Source: Brachionus plicatilis (taxonomy: Eukaryota > Rotifera > Eurotatoria > Ploima > Brachionidae). Taken from it: DNA of 64,000 bases. The DNA lies in contig QEOQ01000559.1 in assembly GCA_010279815.1 (NCBI GenBank), positions 190,764 through 254,763 of the forward strand, written 5' to 3'. Below the pieces are notes generated by a model. The model ran no database searches and was not told the origin of the DNA. It saw only the letters and a list, made by a program, of their open reading frames with translations. Made by a program: the position numbers and the translations under genes. Positions 54,746-64,000 of the stretch are shown here, piece by piece. Each line of letters opens with the position of its first letter. The first letter of the stretch is position 1.

Positions 54746-56867
54746 CAAAAATACTCACAGAATTTTTTAAAATATTATAAAAAATAAATAAAAAAAAATT
54801 CCTAATCTAAATAAGAATGCAGTAAGTTCATTCATTAAAAATTGAAAAATTAAAAGATGCGTATATTTTGCGAGTCAAAGACGACAAACGATTTTAACAT
54901 TCCAAAATATTCTAGATTTTTTATAAATCATCCATTAAACTAAATGGATGTGCTGATTTTGACAGCTTCCGGTACCGTTAGCTTCAAAAATTAATTTTCG
55001 ATGATTAAACAGATACAAATTTAGATTGTTGATAAAAAGTTTAGGAAGCTTCATGAGAAAATATATACAATTTTTAAAAAGAGCACTTAACAATCAACCT
55101 CACACTTGGACTTCTCTGAATGATAATGTTCAATCTGATTTCTTTTCATGGCTTTGTTATTGAAAAGGGCGCCACATTTGAAGTATTCAAAGATTAAGCT
55201 TCGTGTCAATATTTTATTCAAAACAAAACTGCCCCTCTATAGAATTATAAATAAGTTGTATTTATATTAACTTGAAGTTGGCTCAGCTTAAGATTAACAA
55301 AAGAAAGTCAGGCTTTTATGATGTGATTATTCTTTTATTGTTAATTCAAATCTGATCCAGGGTTAACCAGGGATATTCTAGAAGATTTTCGAATGTTCTT
55401 AATTTAATTAATTTACAATACCAAAATAATCTTATCATTTATATTTAGGATATTTGGTTCACATATTTTTACCAAGCTGATTTATTTTCATTTTTTTGGT
55501 AACGATGGTTTTTTAAAATGATTTACTTACCTTCAGGATCAAGTTTGATGATTTGTGTATCCATTTTCAGTTTTGGTGACTTTTTTCCATTACAAGTGAA
55601 TAATCATAACTATTTAAAGTAGTTAACAAAAAAGATACTAATTAAGATTACATTTAGGTTAAAATTAATTTAAAGTCAGTTTATTAAAATAAAAAACACT
55701 CAATTTTTCAATCAGAAAAAAAGGAAATTTTTGACATTTTTTTATGACAATTTTGATTTAAGATATTTTTGCAATGATAATTTTGAATATATTCAAAAAA
55801 AATTGCTTGAATCAATTAAGCCAATTTATCTAATTTTTTTAAAAGAGCTAAATAAATGTAAAAATTTTATCGATGAAAAAAAATTGAAAAAGCGATCATC
55901 CAAAACTGGGGCATTGTGAATTTCAAAAACAAATTGAACAAAAATTCTGCATTTTTTGATAAATAAAAATATAAGAAAAAATTCTGCGACATAGTGCAAC
56001 ATACTTTATTGCACCTTATTTGCCTAAAATAATTTTTCTAATGTAAAAAAAAACAAAAAATATAGCATCAATAAGATTTGAATTGATTTTAGATTTGATT
56101 TATTAAAAGAATTCTATTTTAGATTTTAGTGGTTTTAATTCTTTAAGTGAAGCTATTTTAATCATAGCAAATTGAAATTAATTTTTTACTTTTAAAAAAT
56201 AATTAGCTCATTTAATTACAACTAATTTTCTATTTGCCTTATTTAATATGGAGCCATTTTAAAATTAGATTCTTGAAATTCAGATAGTGTTGTTTGCACG
56301 GCAATCATATTTTGGGTAGATTTTAACATATTTTTGCAAATATAGGAACATGGAGTGATTTTTAAATCCAAGTCTTTTTTGAAAGCTTATAACTTAAAAT
56401 TCCTCCTAAAGATTTAGTTTTTACTCAAAAATTGAATTTCTAGGATAAATCAAGTCCTGTAAATTTAATTTTACGATTCATCTGTAATCACTTATTGCTA
56501 AGCATAAGTGAGTAAAAAAAAAGAGCATATTTATCATCAAATTTTCAAAATATTATAAATGCGTAATTTCACTATTTGCAACACTTCACGCGGTTATCCT
56601 CTTTTTTCAAATTTATTAAAAATAATAAAAAATTTGAATAATGGACTAAAAGAAAGCTTTGGCTTCTGTTTCTTATTTTAAATTCATTTTCAATATAAAA
56701 AATTAAAAATAAAATAAAAAAATTTATTATTAAAGAAGGCTGTGAGTGTCACAATTCTTTTGGATCAAAAAATTTTATTCATGGAATTAAAGTCATTTAA
56801 AAAAATACTTTTCTTGAAAATATGTGAAATATTTACTTAAGTTAGCTTTACAAAAATAAAATCCTTG
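54746..56867. other. Intergenic, with a single-arm repeat copy
   Basis: No recognised gene. 55912-56110 is a one-arm copy of the fold-back element at 25632 (GCAACATACTTTATTGCACC, TTTTTTGATAAA). A short frame at 55731-55919 has no domain. Slightly less A/T-biased sequence at 55085-55200 gives no open frame. Confidence 0.5.
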
Positions 56868-56876
56868 TATAAAAAG
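56868..56876 (+). promoter_or_regulatory. TATA box of the Gln/Gly-repeat gene
   Basis: TATAAAAAG within CCTTGTATAAAAAGATAAAA, 53 bases before the ATG at 56921. The block CCTT(G)TATAA...ATAAAAGT(T/C)AGATA recurs upstream of the next gene at about 58953. Confidence 0.6.
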
Positions 56877-56920
56877 ATAAAAGTTAGATAAATACAAATA
56901 ATAAAATTAAAATAAACAAA

Positions 56921-57496
56921 ATGAAATTTTTATTTTTTGGTTGTCTTTTTGCTATATATTTACAATGCATCTATACCAAACAAGATGTTAAAATAAATCA
57001 ATTAAAAGAATTCATTAGAGAGAAAAATAATAGTCAACAGAAAATTGAAATTGATCAAAAAAGGAAATTCGTTGGACAACAAAAGGGTCAACAAGGGGGA
57101 CAACAAGGAGAACAAGGTGGACAACAAAATGGTCAACAGGGAGGAGAACAAGGTGGACAACAAAATGGTCAACAAGGAGAACAAGGGGGACAACAAAATG
57201 GTCAACAAGGAGAACAAGGTGGACAACAAAATGGTCAACAAGGAGAACAAGGTGGACAACAAAATGGTCAACAAGGAGAACAAGGGGGACAACAAAGAGG
57301 GCAACAAAATGGTCAACAAGGAGAACAACAGGGAGGACAACAAGGAGAACAAGGTGGACAACAAAATGGTCAACAGGGAGGACAACAAGGAGGCCAACAA
57401 AATGGTCAACAAGGAGAACAAGGGGGACAACAAGGAGGGCAACAACCGAGTCTGTTTAGGCAAAAAATAAATATCAAACAAAAACAGGGTATTTAA
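56921..57496 (+). CDS. Secreted Gln/Gly-repeat protein
   Basis: A 191-residue protein. Residues 1-19 (MKFLFFGCLFAIYLQCIYT) form a signal peptide. A charged segment follows (about 20-50), then about 120 residues of GQQ-based repeat; the core unit is GQQNGQQGEQG (33 bases), with variants. It ends in a basic tail (LFRQKINIKQKQ). Composition suggests an extracellular structural, adhesive or coating protein; no enzymatic domain is present and no family is recognised. The start is the first ATG after a good TATA box; AATAAA lies at 57528-57533. The repeat DNA stays open in two other frames, but only this frame has a signal peptide and promoter. Confidence 0.82.
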   Translation: MKFLFFGCLFAIYLQCIYTKQDVKINQLKEFIREKNNSQQKIEIDQKRKFVGQQKGQQGGQQGEQGGQQNGQQGGEQGGQQNGQQGEQGGQQNGQQGEQGGQQNGQQGEQGGQQNGQQGEQGGQQRGQQNGQQGEQQGGQQGEQGGQQNGQQGGQQGGQQNGQQGEQGGQQGGQQPSLFRQKINIKQKQGI

Positions 57497-58059
57497 GGGC
57501 ACTTAACCTCTATAATTTTCTTTTTAAAATAAAATTTATTTACCACATCCTTTTTTGGTTTTTCCAGCTTAAATGATTTCTTAATTTATTTTACGATTAT
57601 GAAACAACGAGATTACGGTAGAAACAAAATTATTACTTGATTTTTAAAAAATCTTTTAAAAATATTTATAGTCTTACATGATTTTCGCATAGCGAACATA
57701 TAATGAAGTTGAAAACCGTGAAATTTTTGCTAATAGCCATTATTTAGAATGCAAACACTCATCTTTATTTAAGAAGAAATTAACCAGCTTCAAGAAAAAT
57801 ATAAATCTAAAATTAAATAAATTTATCTCAAATTCATTTTTTTTTTTGATAAATATCTAATAATCAACAGTTTAAATTTCTTTTTCACAAGCAACCTTGT
57901 CACAAATGATATCAAAACAAGTCATTATTTTTAAAAACTACTTTCTTTAGACATTCTTATAAAATTCTGATCTCATCTTTTTTTTCTCTTCATTTCATTT
58001 AAAAAAAAAAAAAAACTTAATTTGATATCGGTTTAGTCAACCATAGAATCTATATACTT
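57497..58059. other. Intergenic, nothing recognisable
   Basis: A/T-rich spacer after the Gln/Gly-repeat gene, with poly-T and poly-A runs only. Confidence 0.5.
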
Positions 58060-58365
58060 AAAATTGTCTACTCAATCGATTTTGTCTCTATTTAATTCCA
58101 AATCGACATCTCTTGTGTCCTAGTCTAGTCTGTGCAGGTTGGCATTTATGTTCAACTGTTGTTGTAAGCCTTCCGGAGTCTGATCATGGAGGGTTATGTA
58201 GTCAGCAAAATCTAGATCAAATATTGATGTCACTGGCTTGATTGCCTAGGGTCTATTATAAAACTTATTCTTCCTCTCTCTAGGTGTTCTGTTTCTATCT
58301 GCTTCAGCCCAAAATCCATCAAAATGAAGAACAAGAATGGCCCTAATGTGCCTCTTGTGAGTGAA
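58060..58365 (-). pseudogene. Reverse-transcriptase fragment of a second non-LTR type
   Basis: The minus strand reads KPVTSIFDLDFADYITLHDQ followed by TPEGLQQQLNINANL. This is the catalytic palm box and following helix of an RT, with Tyr replacing the second Asp of FADD. An upstream frameshifted block near 58300-58360 contains a GPF/LxFxLMDF-like sequence. The DFADD...TPEGLQ..L pattern differs from the other LINE copies here and resembles RTE/R-type elements. Clearly dead. Confidence 0.78.
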
Positions 58366-58952
58366 ACAACCTAATTTATAAGATTTAAATCCTTTTTTAG
58401 AAGTTAATCAAAAATCTGAAAAATAAATACAAATTCTTCTTATTTTAATAAATAACCCTTAAAGGATACTTTTAAAAATATGATCTGGATGATCTGATTC
58501 TGTCGATAAATAGCTAAAATTATTATTAGGTTAAATATTATTTAAAAAAAAAATATAATAATCTAATGAAATATATGTTAGTTTTTTAATTATGGAAAAA
58601 AAATTATTCAAATTAAAAAGTTTTTTTTTTTTATTTGGATGTTTGAGTTTTCTTTGAGAAAAGGTTTGATTTCAGCACTTATAAATCCCATTCCGAAAGA
58701 ATTTTATTTTAACTTAATAATTTTTATCACAGAATTTCATGTCGAAAAATAAAATTAAATAAATGAGATAAAAAATTTTGTCTAATTAAAAGTTCTATTT
58801 TTAAAAATTTAACTAGTTCATAAAACAATTTAAATTCCTCTTCTACTGAAAATTTATTGAGTCTTCTAATAATGATGAGAAAGGCATATTTTTTTGACTT
58901 GCAAAAATTTTTTGATTGACCCTGAAATTTTTTAAATATTTATCTTTTTGTT

Positions 58953-58980
58953 CCTTATAACCCAAATAAAAGTCAGATAC
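58953..58980 (+). promoter_or_regulatory. Putative core promoter of the PHMQQQ-repeat gene
   Basis: CCTTATAACCCAAATAAAAG followed by TCAGATAC, 84 to 57 bases before the ATG at 59037, resembles the promoter of the Gln/Gly-repeat gene (CCTTGTATAAAAAGATAAAA, then GTTAGATA). A TATA-like TTATAA is included. Confidence 0.45.
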
Positions 58981-59036
58981 TAAAAATAAAAAAGTAAATT
59001 ATAAATAAGAAAAAAAAGCTAATTTATTAAGTTAAA

Positions 59037-59588
59037 ATGAGAAATTTAATTTTGACTGCTATATCAATAAACCTTTTTGTTTATGGTGAAAATAAAACAA
59101 CTGAAAGTGGATCGGGCAAAGATCTTTTAGAACTTATGAAAGCGGTTCCACAAATACAGTTACAGATTGTCCATGTGATATCAGAAAAACAAACACGAAA
59201 TCAATCTTTAGATATGAATGAAAAATTAATACAGCAACAGATTGGCAATTCAACGCAAAAAAGACTTAGAAGGGACCAAGAGGTTCAGGTTGAGCAAATT
59301 AAAAAAATTATAAAAGACAATGGAAATGGAAGTAAGCAAATTGTAATGGTAAAGCAAAACAAGGGACCACATATGTCACAATTTGTTAAAGTAGAACAAT
59401 TTATGGATTCAAAAATCATTCAAAATATGGAAAAACCACAACCTCCACAAGAGCCAATACCTCACATGCAGCAACAACCTCCACAAGAGCCAATACCTCA
59501 CATGCAGCAACAACCTCCACAAGAACCATTACCTCACATGCAGCAACAATCTGAACCAGAAATCAAACAAAAAGCAATTGTATATTAG
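59037..59588 (+). CDS. Secreted protein with PQEPIPHMQQQP repeats
   Basis: A 183-residue protein with a signal peptide (MRNLILTAISINLFVYG, cleavage about residue 17). The mid-region is hydrophilic and Gln-rich, with a basic site KRLRRD (about 78-83) that could be cut by a furin-like protease. The C-terminus has three tandem copies of PQEP(I/L)PHMQQQ. Possible N-glycosylation sites are NKT, NQS and NST. No known domain is recognised; a secreted peptide precursor, matrix or cuticle component are all possible. It lies in tandem with the Gln/Gly-repeat gene, with a similar promoter; AATAAA at 59621-59626. Confidence 0.8.
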   Translation: MRNLILTAISINLFVYGENKTTESGSGKDLLELMKAVPQIQLQIVHVISEKQTRNQSLDMNEKLIQQQIGNSTQKRLRRDQEVQVEQIKKIIKDNGNGSKQIVMVKQNKGPHMSQFVKVEQFMDSKIIQNMEKPQPPQEPIPHMQQQPPQEPIPHMQQQPPQEPLPHMQQQSEPEIKQKAIVY

Positions 59589-59869
59589 CATATGTTGAAA
59601 TAATTTTCAGTATATATAAAAATAAAAAATTAAATAAAAATAACTCTTACTTTACTATAATCTATCTATTATATTAATGTTGTTTTCTATTTAAATGTTT
59701 GAGTAATTTTGAAAATCGAATATTGTATTTAATTTAGTATTTAAATATTTTTAAAATTAAAATATATAAGTGGATTTTTTCCTCTTATAATATCAATTTT
59801 CTGGCAATTTTGATAAAGGATTAAAAATGTTTGAAATTTATCTTTAAAAAGTAAATATGAATTTGAACT

Positions 59870-59936
59870 AAAAATATGCCATTTTTATTAACAATTAAAA
59901 GGCAAAAAATATTTATTAAAAATTTGTTGAAAAAGA
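59870..59936. repeat. Dispersed repeat, second copy near 63818
   Basis: AAATATGCCATTTTTATTAA and AAGGCAAAAAATATTT here are repeated at 63818-63880 with a few changes, in the same orientation. This copy abuts the end of the DEG/ENaC gene and may contribute its 3' UTR. Confidence 0.65.
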
Positions 59937-59939
59937 CTG

Positions 59940-61451
59940 CTAATTTTTAGAATTAAGGTTTTTGGGTTGAACTTGTATGACATTTTGAATATTTTTTTTC
60001 TCAAAAATCTCATGCAAGACCAAAATTAAAATTTCGAAAATCTCGGCAAAACTCAAAACACTAAGTCCAATAAACAAGCCCAAGAGACCACCTATGCTTG
60101 ATACCAAATCAACTATTTCAGTTTTTTTCAACTCTTGAATTTCCACATATTCCAATGTATCATAAACGATATTGACTTTAAGTGAATTTTGCTTAACAAA
60201 ATCCAAAGAATAATTTTTAGAAACATTTTTGCTGTTTAATAAATCAACTATAGATTTTGCTCTGAGATCAGTTGGATAATCAGTAAAAGAGACCGTAAAG
60301 TCGTACTCAGTTCTTTCACATTCCAAGGGGCAATCATTTGTGCACATTTTATTAATATCTAATTTGGTGTAAAATTCCATGAGTTGATGGCACATGCACA
60401 AAAACTCTGAGTTTGAAGTACATGGTGGTGCAGATTTAAACAAAGGCTTGTTTGGATCCGAGCACTTGCATTTGGCGAAGAGAAAACTTTGATAGCATAA
60501 ATCAAAACAGAGACTTTGAGAATAAGATTCAGCTTGTTTCTTGGTGGCTTGGTACACTTCAGAAGATAAAAATGGGGAATGGTCTTCTAGACACGTGCTA
60601 TATGGATATGGAAATTTTTTGGTTACACGCTTTCTAACATTTATGTTGGTCAGATATTTAGCGGCAAGATCTATTCCACGAAATGGATTTACATTACTAT
60701 TTTGATCAAACAGAGCTAAATGAATTCCTTTGGCTACACTCAAGTCATTCACTTGATCATTTGTTTTGGACAGAAATTCCATTCGTATGCCAGAAAATGG
60801 ACCAACACTTGTCTGCTCTAAAATTTTACTTTGTGTTCCATTTATAAACTTGCCAATATTGAACTTATAACAATTGCCCAAAAACTCTTCATAGTACCAA
60901 ATGAAATTGTTGGTATCACAATCTTGGGTATCTACCAAGCAGCTGATCATAAAAGATTCCAAATTGAGACCAAGTGATTTTCTAATTGCATCGGTGACAT
61001 TTTGATCAAACGAATTTGATCTGGATAAGTAGTCAAAAAAATCGACGTTAAGGCTTGCTTGGTAATCTGATGCATACATTTGGGATAAAAAAGAAGAGTT
61101 GAATATATTTAAAATGTTTGCCGATTTTAAGAATTGATTTTTAAAATCGTGGCCTTGTGGTGTCACAAACATTTCATTATGGCATATTGATATAGCTGGA
61201 AATTTGAGAGGTATTTGAGTTTGATATCGAACTAAAGTGGTTACCTCAAATTTGGTAAAATTAATTATTGTATCTATAATGAAGTAGCAGCAGCAGCCAA
61301 TGCTCAAACCAACACCAATTATCCAAATAAGCTTTAGGCTGAGTTTTTCATTTTTTATAATTTTAGGAAATCCATGGCTTGTTGAGTCCAAGATCCAGTC
61401 TTTAAATTTGTTGCTTAAATTTTCTCTTAAGGTTTTCTTAGAGTTTTTCAT
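59940..61451 (-). CDS. DEG/ENaC-family sodium channel subunit (ASIC/FaNaC-like)
   Basis: A complete 503-residue, single-exon channel subunit of the amiloride-sensitive family, acting as trimers in the plasma membrane. The cytoplasmic N-terminus carries the gating motif STSHGFPKI (His26-Gly27). TM1 spans about 40-62, followed by FPAISICH (84-91). The large extracellular domain has the family's Cys-rich region (STCLEDHSPF, LCFDLCYQSFLFAKCKCSDP, CTNDCPLECERTEYDFTVSF). TM2 starts GGLLGLFIGLSVLS (about 454-467); the selectivity filter reads Gly-Leu-Ser (462-464) instead of the common Gly-Ala/Ser-Ser. Family members respond to protons, peptides or touch; the stimulus here cannot be told. The ATG at 61451 lies about 45 bases downstream of a TATA box. 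Confidence 0.95.
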   Translation of the reverse strand: MKNSKKTLRENLSNKFKDWILDSTSHGFPKIIKNEKLSLKLIWIIGVGLSIGCCCYFIIDTIINFTKFEVTTLVRYQTQIPLKFPAISICHNEMFVTPQGHDFKNQFLKSANILNIFNSSFLSQMYASDYQASLNVDFFDYLSRSNSFDQNVTDAIRKSLGLNLESFMISCLVDTQDCDTNNFIWYYEEFLGNCYKFNIGKFINGTQSKILEQTSVGPFSGIRMEFLSKTNDQVNDLSVAKGIHLALFDQNSNVNPFRGIDLAAKYLTNINVRKRVTKKFPYPYSTCLEDHSPFLSSEVYQATKKQAESYSQSLCFDLCYQSFLFAKCKCSDPNKPLFKSAPPCTSNSEFLCMCHQLMEFYTKLDINKMCTNDCPLECERTEYDFTVSFTDYPTDLRAKSIVDLLNSKNVSKNYSLDFVKQNSLKVNIVYDTLEYVEIQELKKTEIVDLVSSIGGLLGLFIGLSVLSFAEIFEILILVLHEIFEKKNIQNVIQVQPKNLNSKN

Positions 61452-61495
61452 TTCAATTTCTTAAAAATAAAACTATCTATCACATATTTATATTG

Positions 61496-61503
61496 TTTTT
61501 ATA
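61496..61503 (-). promoter_or_regulatory. TATA box of the DEG/ENaC gene
   Basis: Minus-strand TATAAAAA about 45-52 bases upstream of the ATG at 61451, in a CTTTTATAAAAACAATATAA context. Confidence 0.6.
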
Positions 61504-62779
61504 AAAGAAAAGTTAATTTTAGTTTATTTTCAATTAAAAATGCTGCATATTTGTTTTTGAATCGAAAGAGCAAAAAATAAAATTGATTTTTTTTAATAAA
61601 ATTGATTTTAAGTTAAATAAATTCATTGACTTTTTGTCAATTGTAATTCTTATTTTCAAAAAATGTTATAATGTTGACGAAAAACTTCGATAACTATGGC
61701 AACGCTGCATTTTATTTTTAAGAAATTTGTCAAATTTGAATTAAATTTATAACTACTAATGTGTTTGTTAATTAAGAAAAAATTAGGAGGAAAAGGAAAA
61801 AATGGTCCTGACATTAAAATCTTAAGTTAATATTTTTAATGACATAAAGATCATTATTAAATCGTACTTTGTTTTTATTTATTACTTTAAAATTTCTTTA
61901 ATTGTTCTTTATATTTATACAATTAACATTATTTTAATTTGTTTGCCTTGACAATGGCTCTGAACAGAATTTCATTAAAATTTCTAAAAAAAAATTACTT
62001 TAAGTTTTCTCTTTCTGTAAAAGATTCGAAGTCTAAAAATGCTTTATAATTATTGAAACTCTTTAAAAATCTAAAAATTTATCCACATTTAACTTAGTTT
62101 CTTCTTAAAATTTTTTGTGATATGGGAACGGTACAATTTTCATCAATCATAAAATGATGCAATTTAAAATGCTCAATAAATATTGACACATTTTGCTTTT
62201 TACTTTTTGACAAATTTGACTAGATATAATATTAAAAAAAATAATTTTTCTTTTTACTCCTGTTTACAGAATGACTGCTAACTAAAATTTAAGATGTCTT
62301 TATTTAAAAGAATTGTGTTATTAAGAGAATTGCTTTATGTTATTCGAATTTTCTGAGTTTGATGCGGAACCTAAACCCGTGGTAACGCTATTTGACTTTT
62401 CATTTATAATTTAAAATGTTAAAGCATTGGTGAAATTTAATTTTATACTTTTGTGCACGACAATTAACTTCTGTAATATTTGCAAATTTTCCTTAATAAA
62501 CGAGTGATAATTAACCGATATATATGTTAAATCAAAGTGGCGTGGCACTACTGTAGTCCATCAATTTTTAAAAAAATCAAAAAACAAGACATTTAAAAAG
62601 AGTGATAATTCAGTAATAAAATTATTAGAATTAATGATAATACTCACTTTTGAAGATATTATTGGTATTTAAAGATATTTTGTATAAAAAAACGATCCTA
62701 GAATAGTACGCCTGAAAATAGTAAGAGTTCAAAAGTAAGGACTGAAATTTTTTTTTTTTTTTTAATTTTTTATTTAATT
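61504..62779. other. Intergenic, nothing recognisable
   Basis: A/T-rich sequence upstream of the DEG/ENaC gene with no credible coding frame or structured repeat. Confidence 0.5.
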
Positions 62780-63108
62780 TAGATCGACTTTGAGTATTGA
62801 AACTCTTTAAGCTATTGTTCGTATATTAAAAGAAAGTGTAACAGATATTAAGTATTACAAAGTTGGGTTCTCTATATTTAAAAACATACAGTTAGATATG
62901 GTAATATTAAGAAAGGGAAACTTTACGAAAATTGAAAGATTTGGCTGTTGCAAGTCACTCACGTGAAAATTCATGGATAAAAATTGATAAGGGAGACTTT
63001 TTTTCAGGATCTCTTGAGCTCTCAACAAAAACATCTTCAAAGTCCTTTATAAGTGATAAAATTATCTCATTTTTGAAGAGAAAGCAGTTTTTAAAATATC
63101 ATATTAAG
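62780..63108 (+). other. Possible decayed ORF
   Basis: From about 62780 the plus strand reads a peptide with fairly normal composition (ILKESVTDIKYYKVGFSIFK, then a Cys-Cys segment near 62945). It stops near 62960; another frame then continues (NSWIKIDKGDFFSGSLELST) to about 63108, where a MITE-like end (GGCAAATTGAAGTTTGAGAT) begins. It looks like a frameshifted relic; no family is recognised. Confidence 0.35.
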
Positions 63109-64000
63109 GGCAAATTGAAGTTTGAGATCAAGATCAAAAGATCAAAATATAAATTGAAATTTTTTTTCTAATAATAGAGAATAAGTTTTTTCCATAAAAT
63201 TACTTGACATGTCATGTCAAGCAATATTTAAAATATTTAAAATTTTAAAATGTCCCTTTTTATTGTACTTTAGTAGATTTAAATATTTTAATTGATTTGA
63301 ATGTAAACTTACTTTTAAAGACAAAAAAATTTACTGTTTTAAAATTTAAAAAAAATTTAAGTGGAAAAATAAAATTATTTCAGTTTGAATGAATAGATAT
63401 AAAAGTTATAAATTTGAATTTGTGAATTAACTTAACTTGAATTATTTAAATGATAAATTGTTTTTGTTTTTGTTTAAATAAATTAATTAATTGGTTCTGC
63501 AAATGTAACAAAGTGGAACAACTTTTGTAACACCTTTTGTGAAAGTCTGCAAAAACTGGGTGTATTTTTGACTTTTGGGTTTTAAAAATGCACTTAAACC
63601 GGACCCTTTTTGGTACTTTTTTTGCTTATTAATCGGTAAATTTTAGTGTTGAAAATCGACTGTTGTATTTTATTAAATATCTTTTTATCTTTTCCAAGTG
63701 TTTTAACTTGTATTAATATTTTTTGTAAGTTCCAACTTTCAGATTTTTGATATTTTTTGATTCAGTCTGTCAAAATTCTTAAGATATTATCTTAAAATTC
63801 AAAAAAAATTGACGAAAAATATGCCATTTTTATTAACAATAAAAGGGCAAAAAATATTTTTAAAAAATTTTTTGAAAAGGACATTGTGAATTTTCAAACA
63901 AAATTTACAATACAAAAAGTAGGATAAACGTCTTTATTTAAATAAATAAATAAATATCGGCTCGAGCTTCCGCTCCTTTGCCAAGCTTAAATAAAATGTT
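63109..64000. repeat. Repeat-rich end of window
   Basis: 63109-63180 starts GGGCAAATTGAAGTTTGAGA and matches 2836-2910 closely; it is an end of the family inserted at 50741. 63361-63450 (GTGGAAAAATAAAATT) matches the right arm of the fold-back element at 34120-35085. 63818-63880 repeats 59870-59936. An AAAT microsatellite lies at 63938-63955. No gene is seen. Confidence 0.6.

Noticed and set aside
57002..57502. Long antisense Leu/Ser-rich open frame over the Gln/Gly repeat
   Set aside because: It is only the mirror of the 33-base repeat; it has no promoter, and the sense frame has signal peptide, TATA box and poly(A) signal.

Overview
This is an animal nuclear window. It is very AT-rich (roughly three quarters A+T by eye), with genes spread thinly among many decayed transposons. 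GT-AG introns, TATA boxes close to start codons, a FAM135 gene, a biogenic-amine GPCR, a DEG/ENaC channel and secreted repeat proteins all point to a metazoan. The extreme AT content, the LRR-ectodomain 7TM receptor and the mix of pogo, hAT, piggyBac, MULE and non-LTR relics would fit a monogonont rotifer such as Brachionus. That assignment is inference, not something the sequence proves.

Layout. 0.3-10.3 kb (-): a five-exon FAM135 gene whose splice sites I could place; its two large introns carry transposon debris and one 90-base assembly gap. 10.3-13.3 kb: no genes seen. 13.3-20.2 kb: a layered transposon graveyard (two head-to-head LINE relics, a hAT and an LTR-like insert inside one of them, pogo relics, and a pogo element nested in a piggyBac element). 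20.3-22.2 kb (+): an intronless DDX27/Drs1 helicase. 22.2-44.1 kb: 22 kb without a host gene, holding fold-back elements, MITEs and small reverse-transcriptase fragments, and at 40.5-41.6 kb an apparently perfect 349-bp inverted repeat with a TA duplication. 44.2-45.7 kb (+): a 5-HT1-like amine receptor, flanked on both sides by relatives of one AACACAA-word element. 48.1-49.5 kb: a pogo-like element with a PHD-like finger. 49.8-52.6 kb (-): a broken LRR-7TM receptor with a 517-bp MITE cleanly inserted in it. 53.2-54.7 kb (-): a LINE reverse transcriptase. 56.9-59.6 kb (+): two small secreted repeat proteins with similar promoters. 59.9-61.5 kb (-): a DEG/ENaC channel.

The host genes do not form an operon or pathway. 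FAM135 and DDX27 are housekeeping genes. The amine receptor, LRR-7TM receptor and DEG/ENaC channel are membrane signalling proteins of the kind found in neurons or sensory cells. The two secreted proteins are probably extracellular matrix or gland products. The most striking content is how non-autonomous elements are built here: mirror-duplicated transposon 3' ends, and several families whose ends are saturated with one short word.
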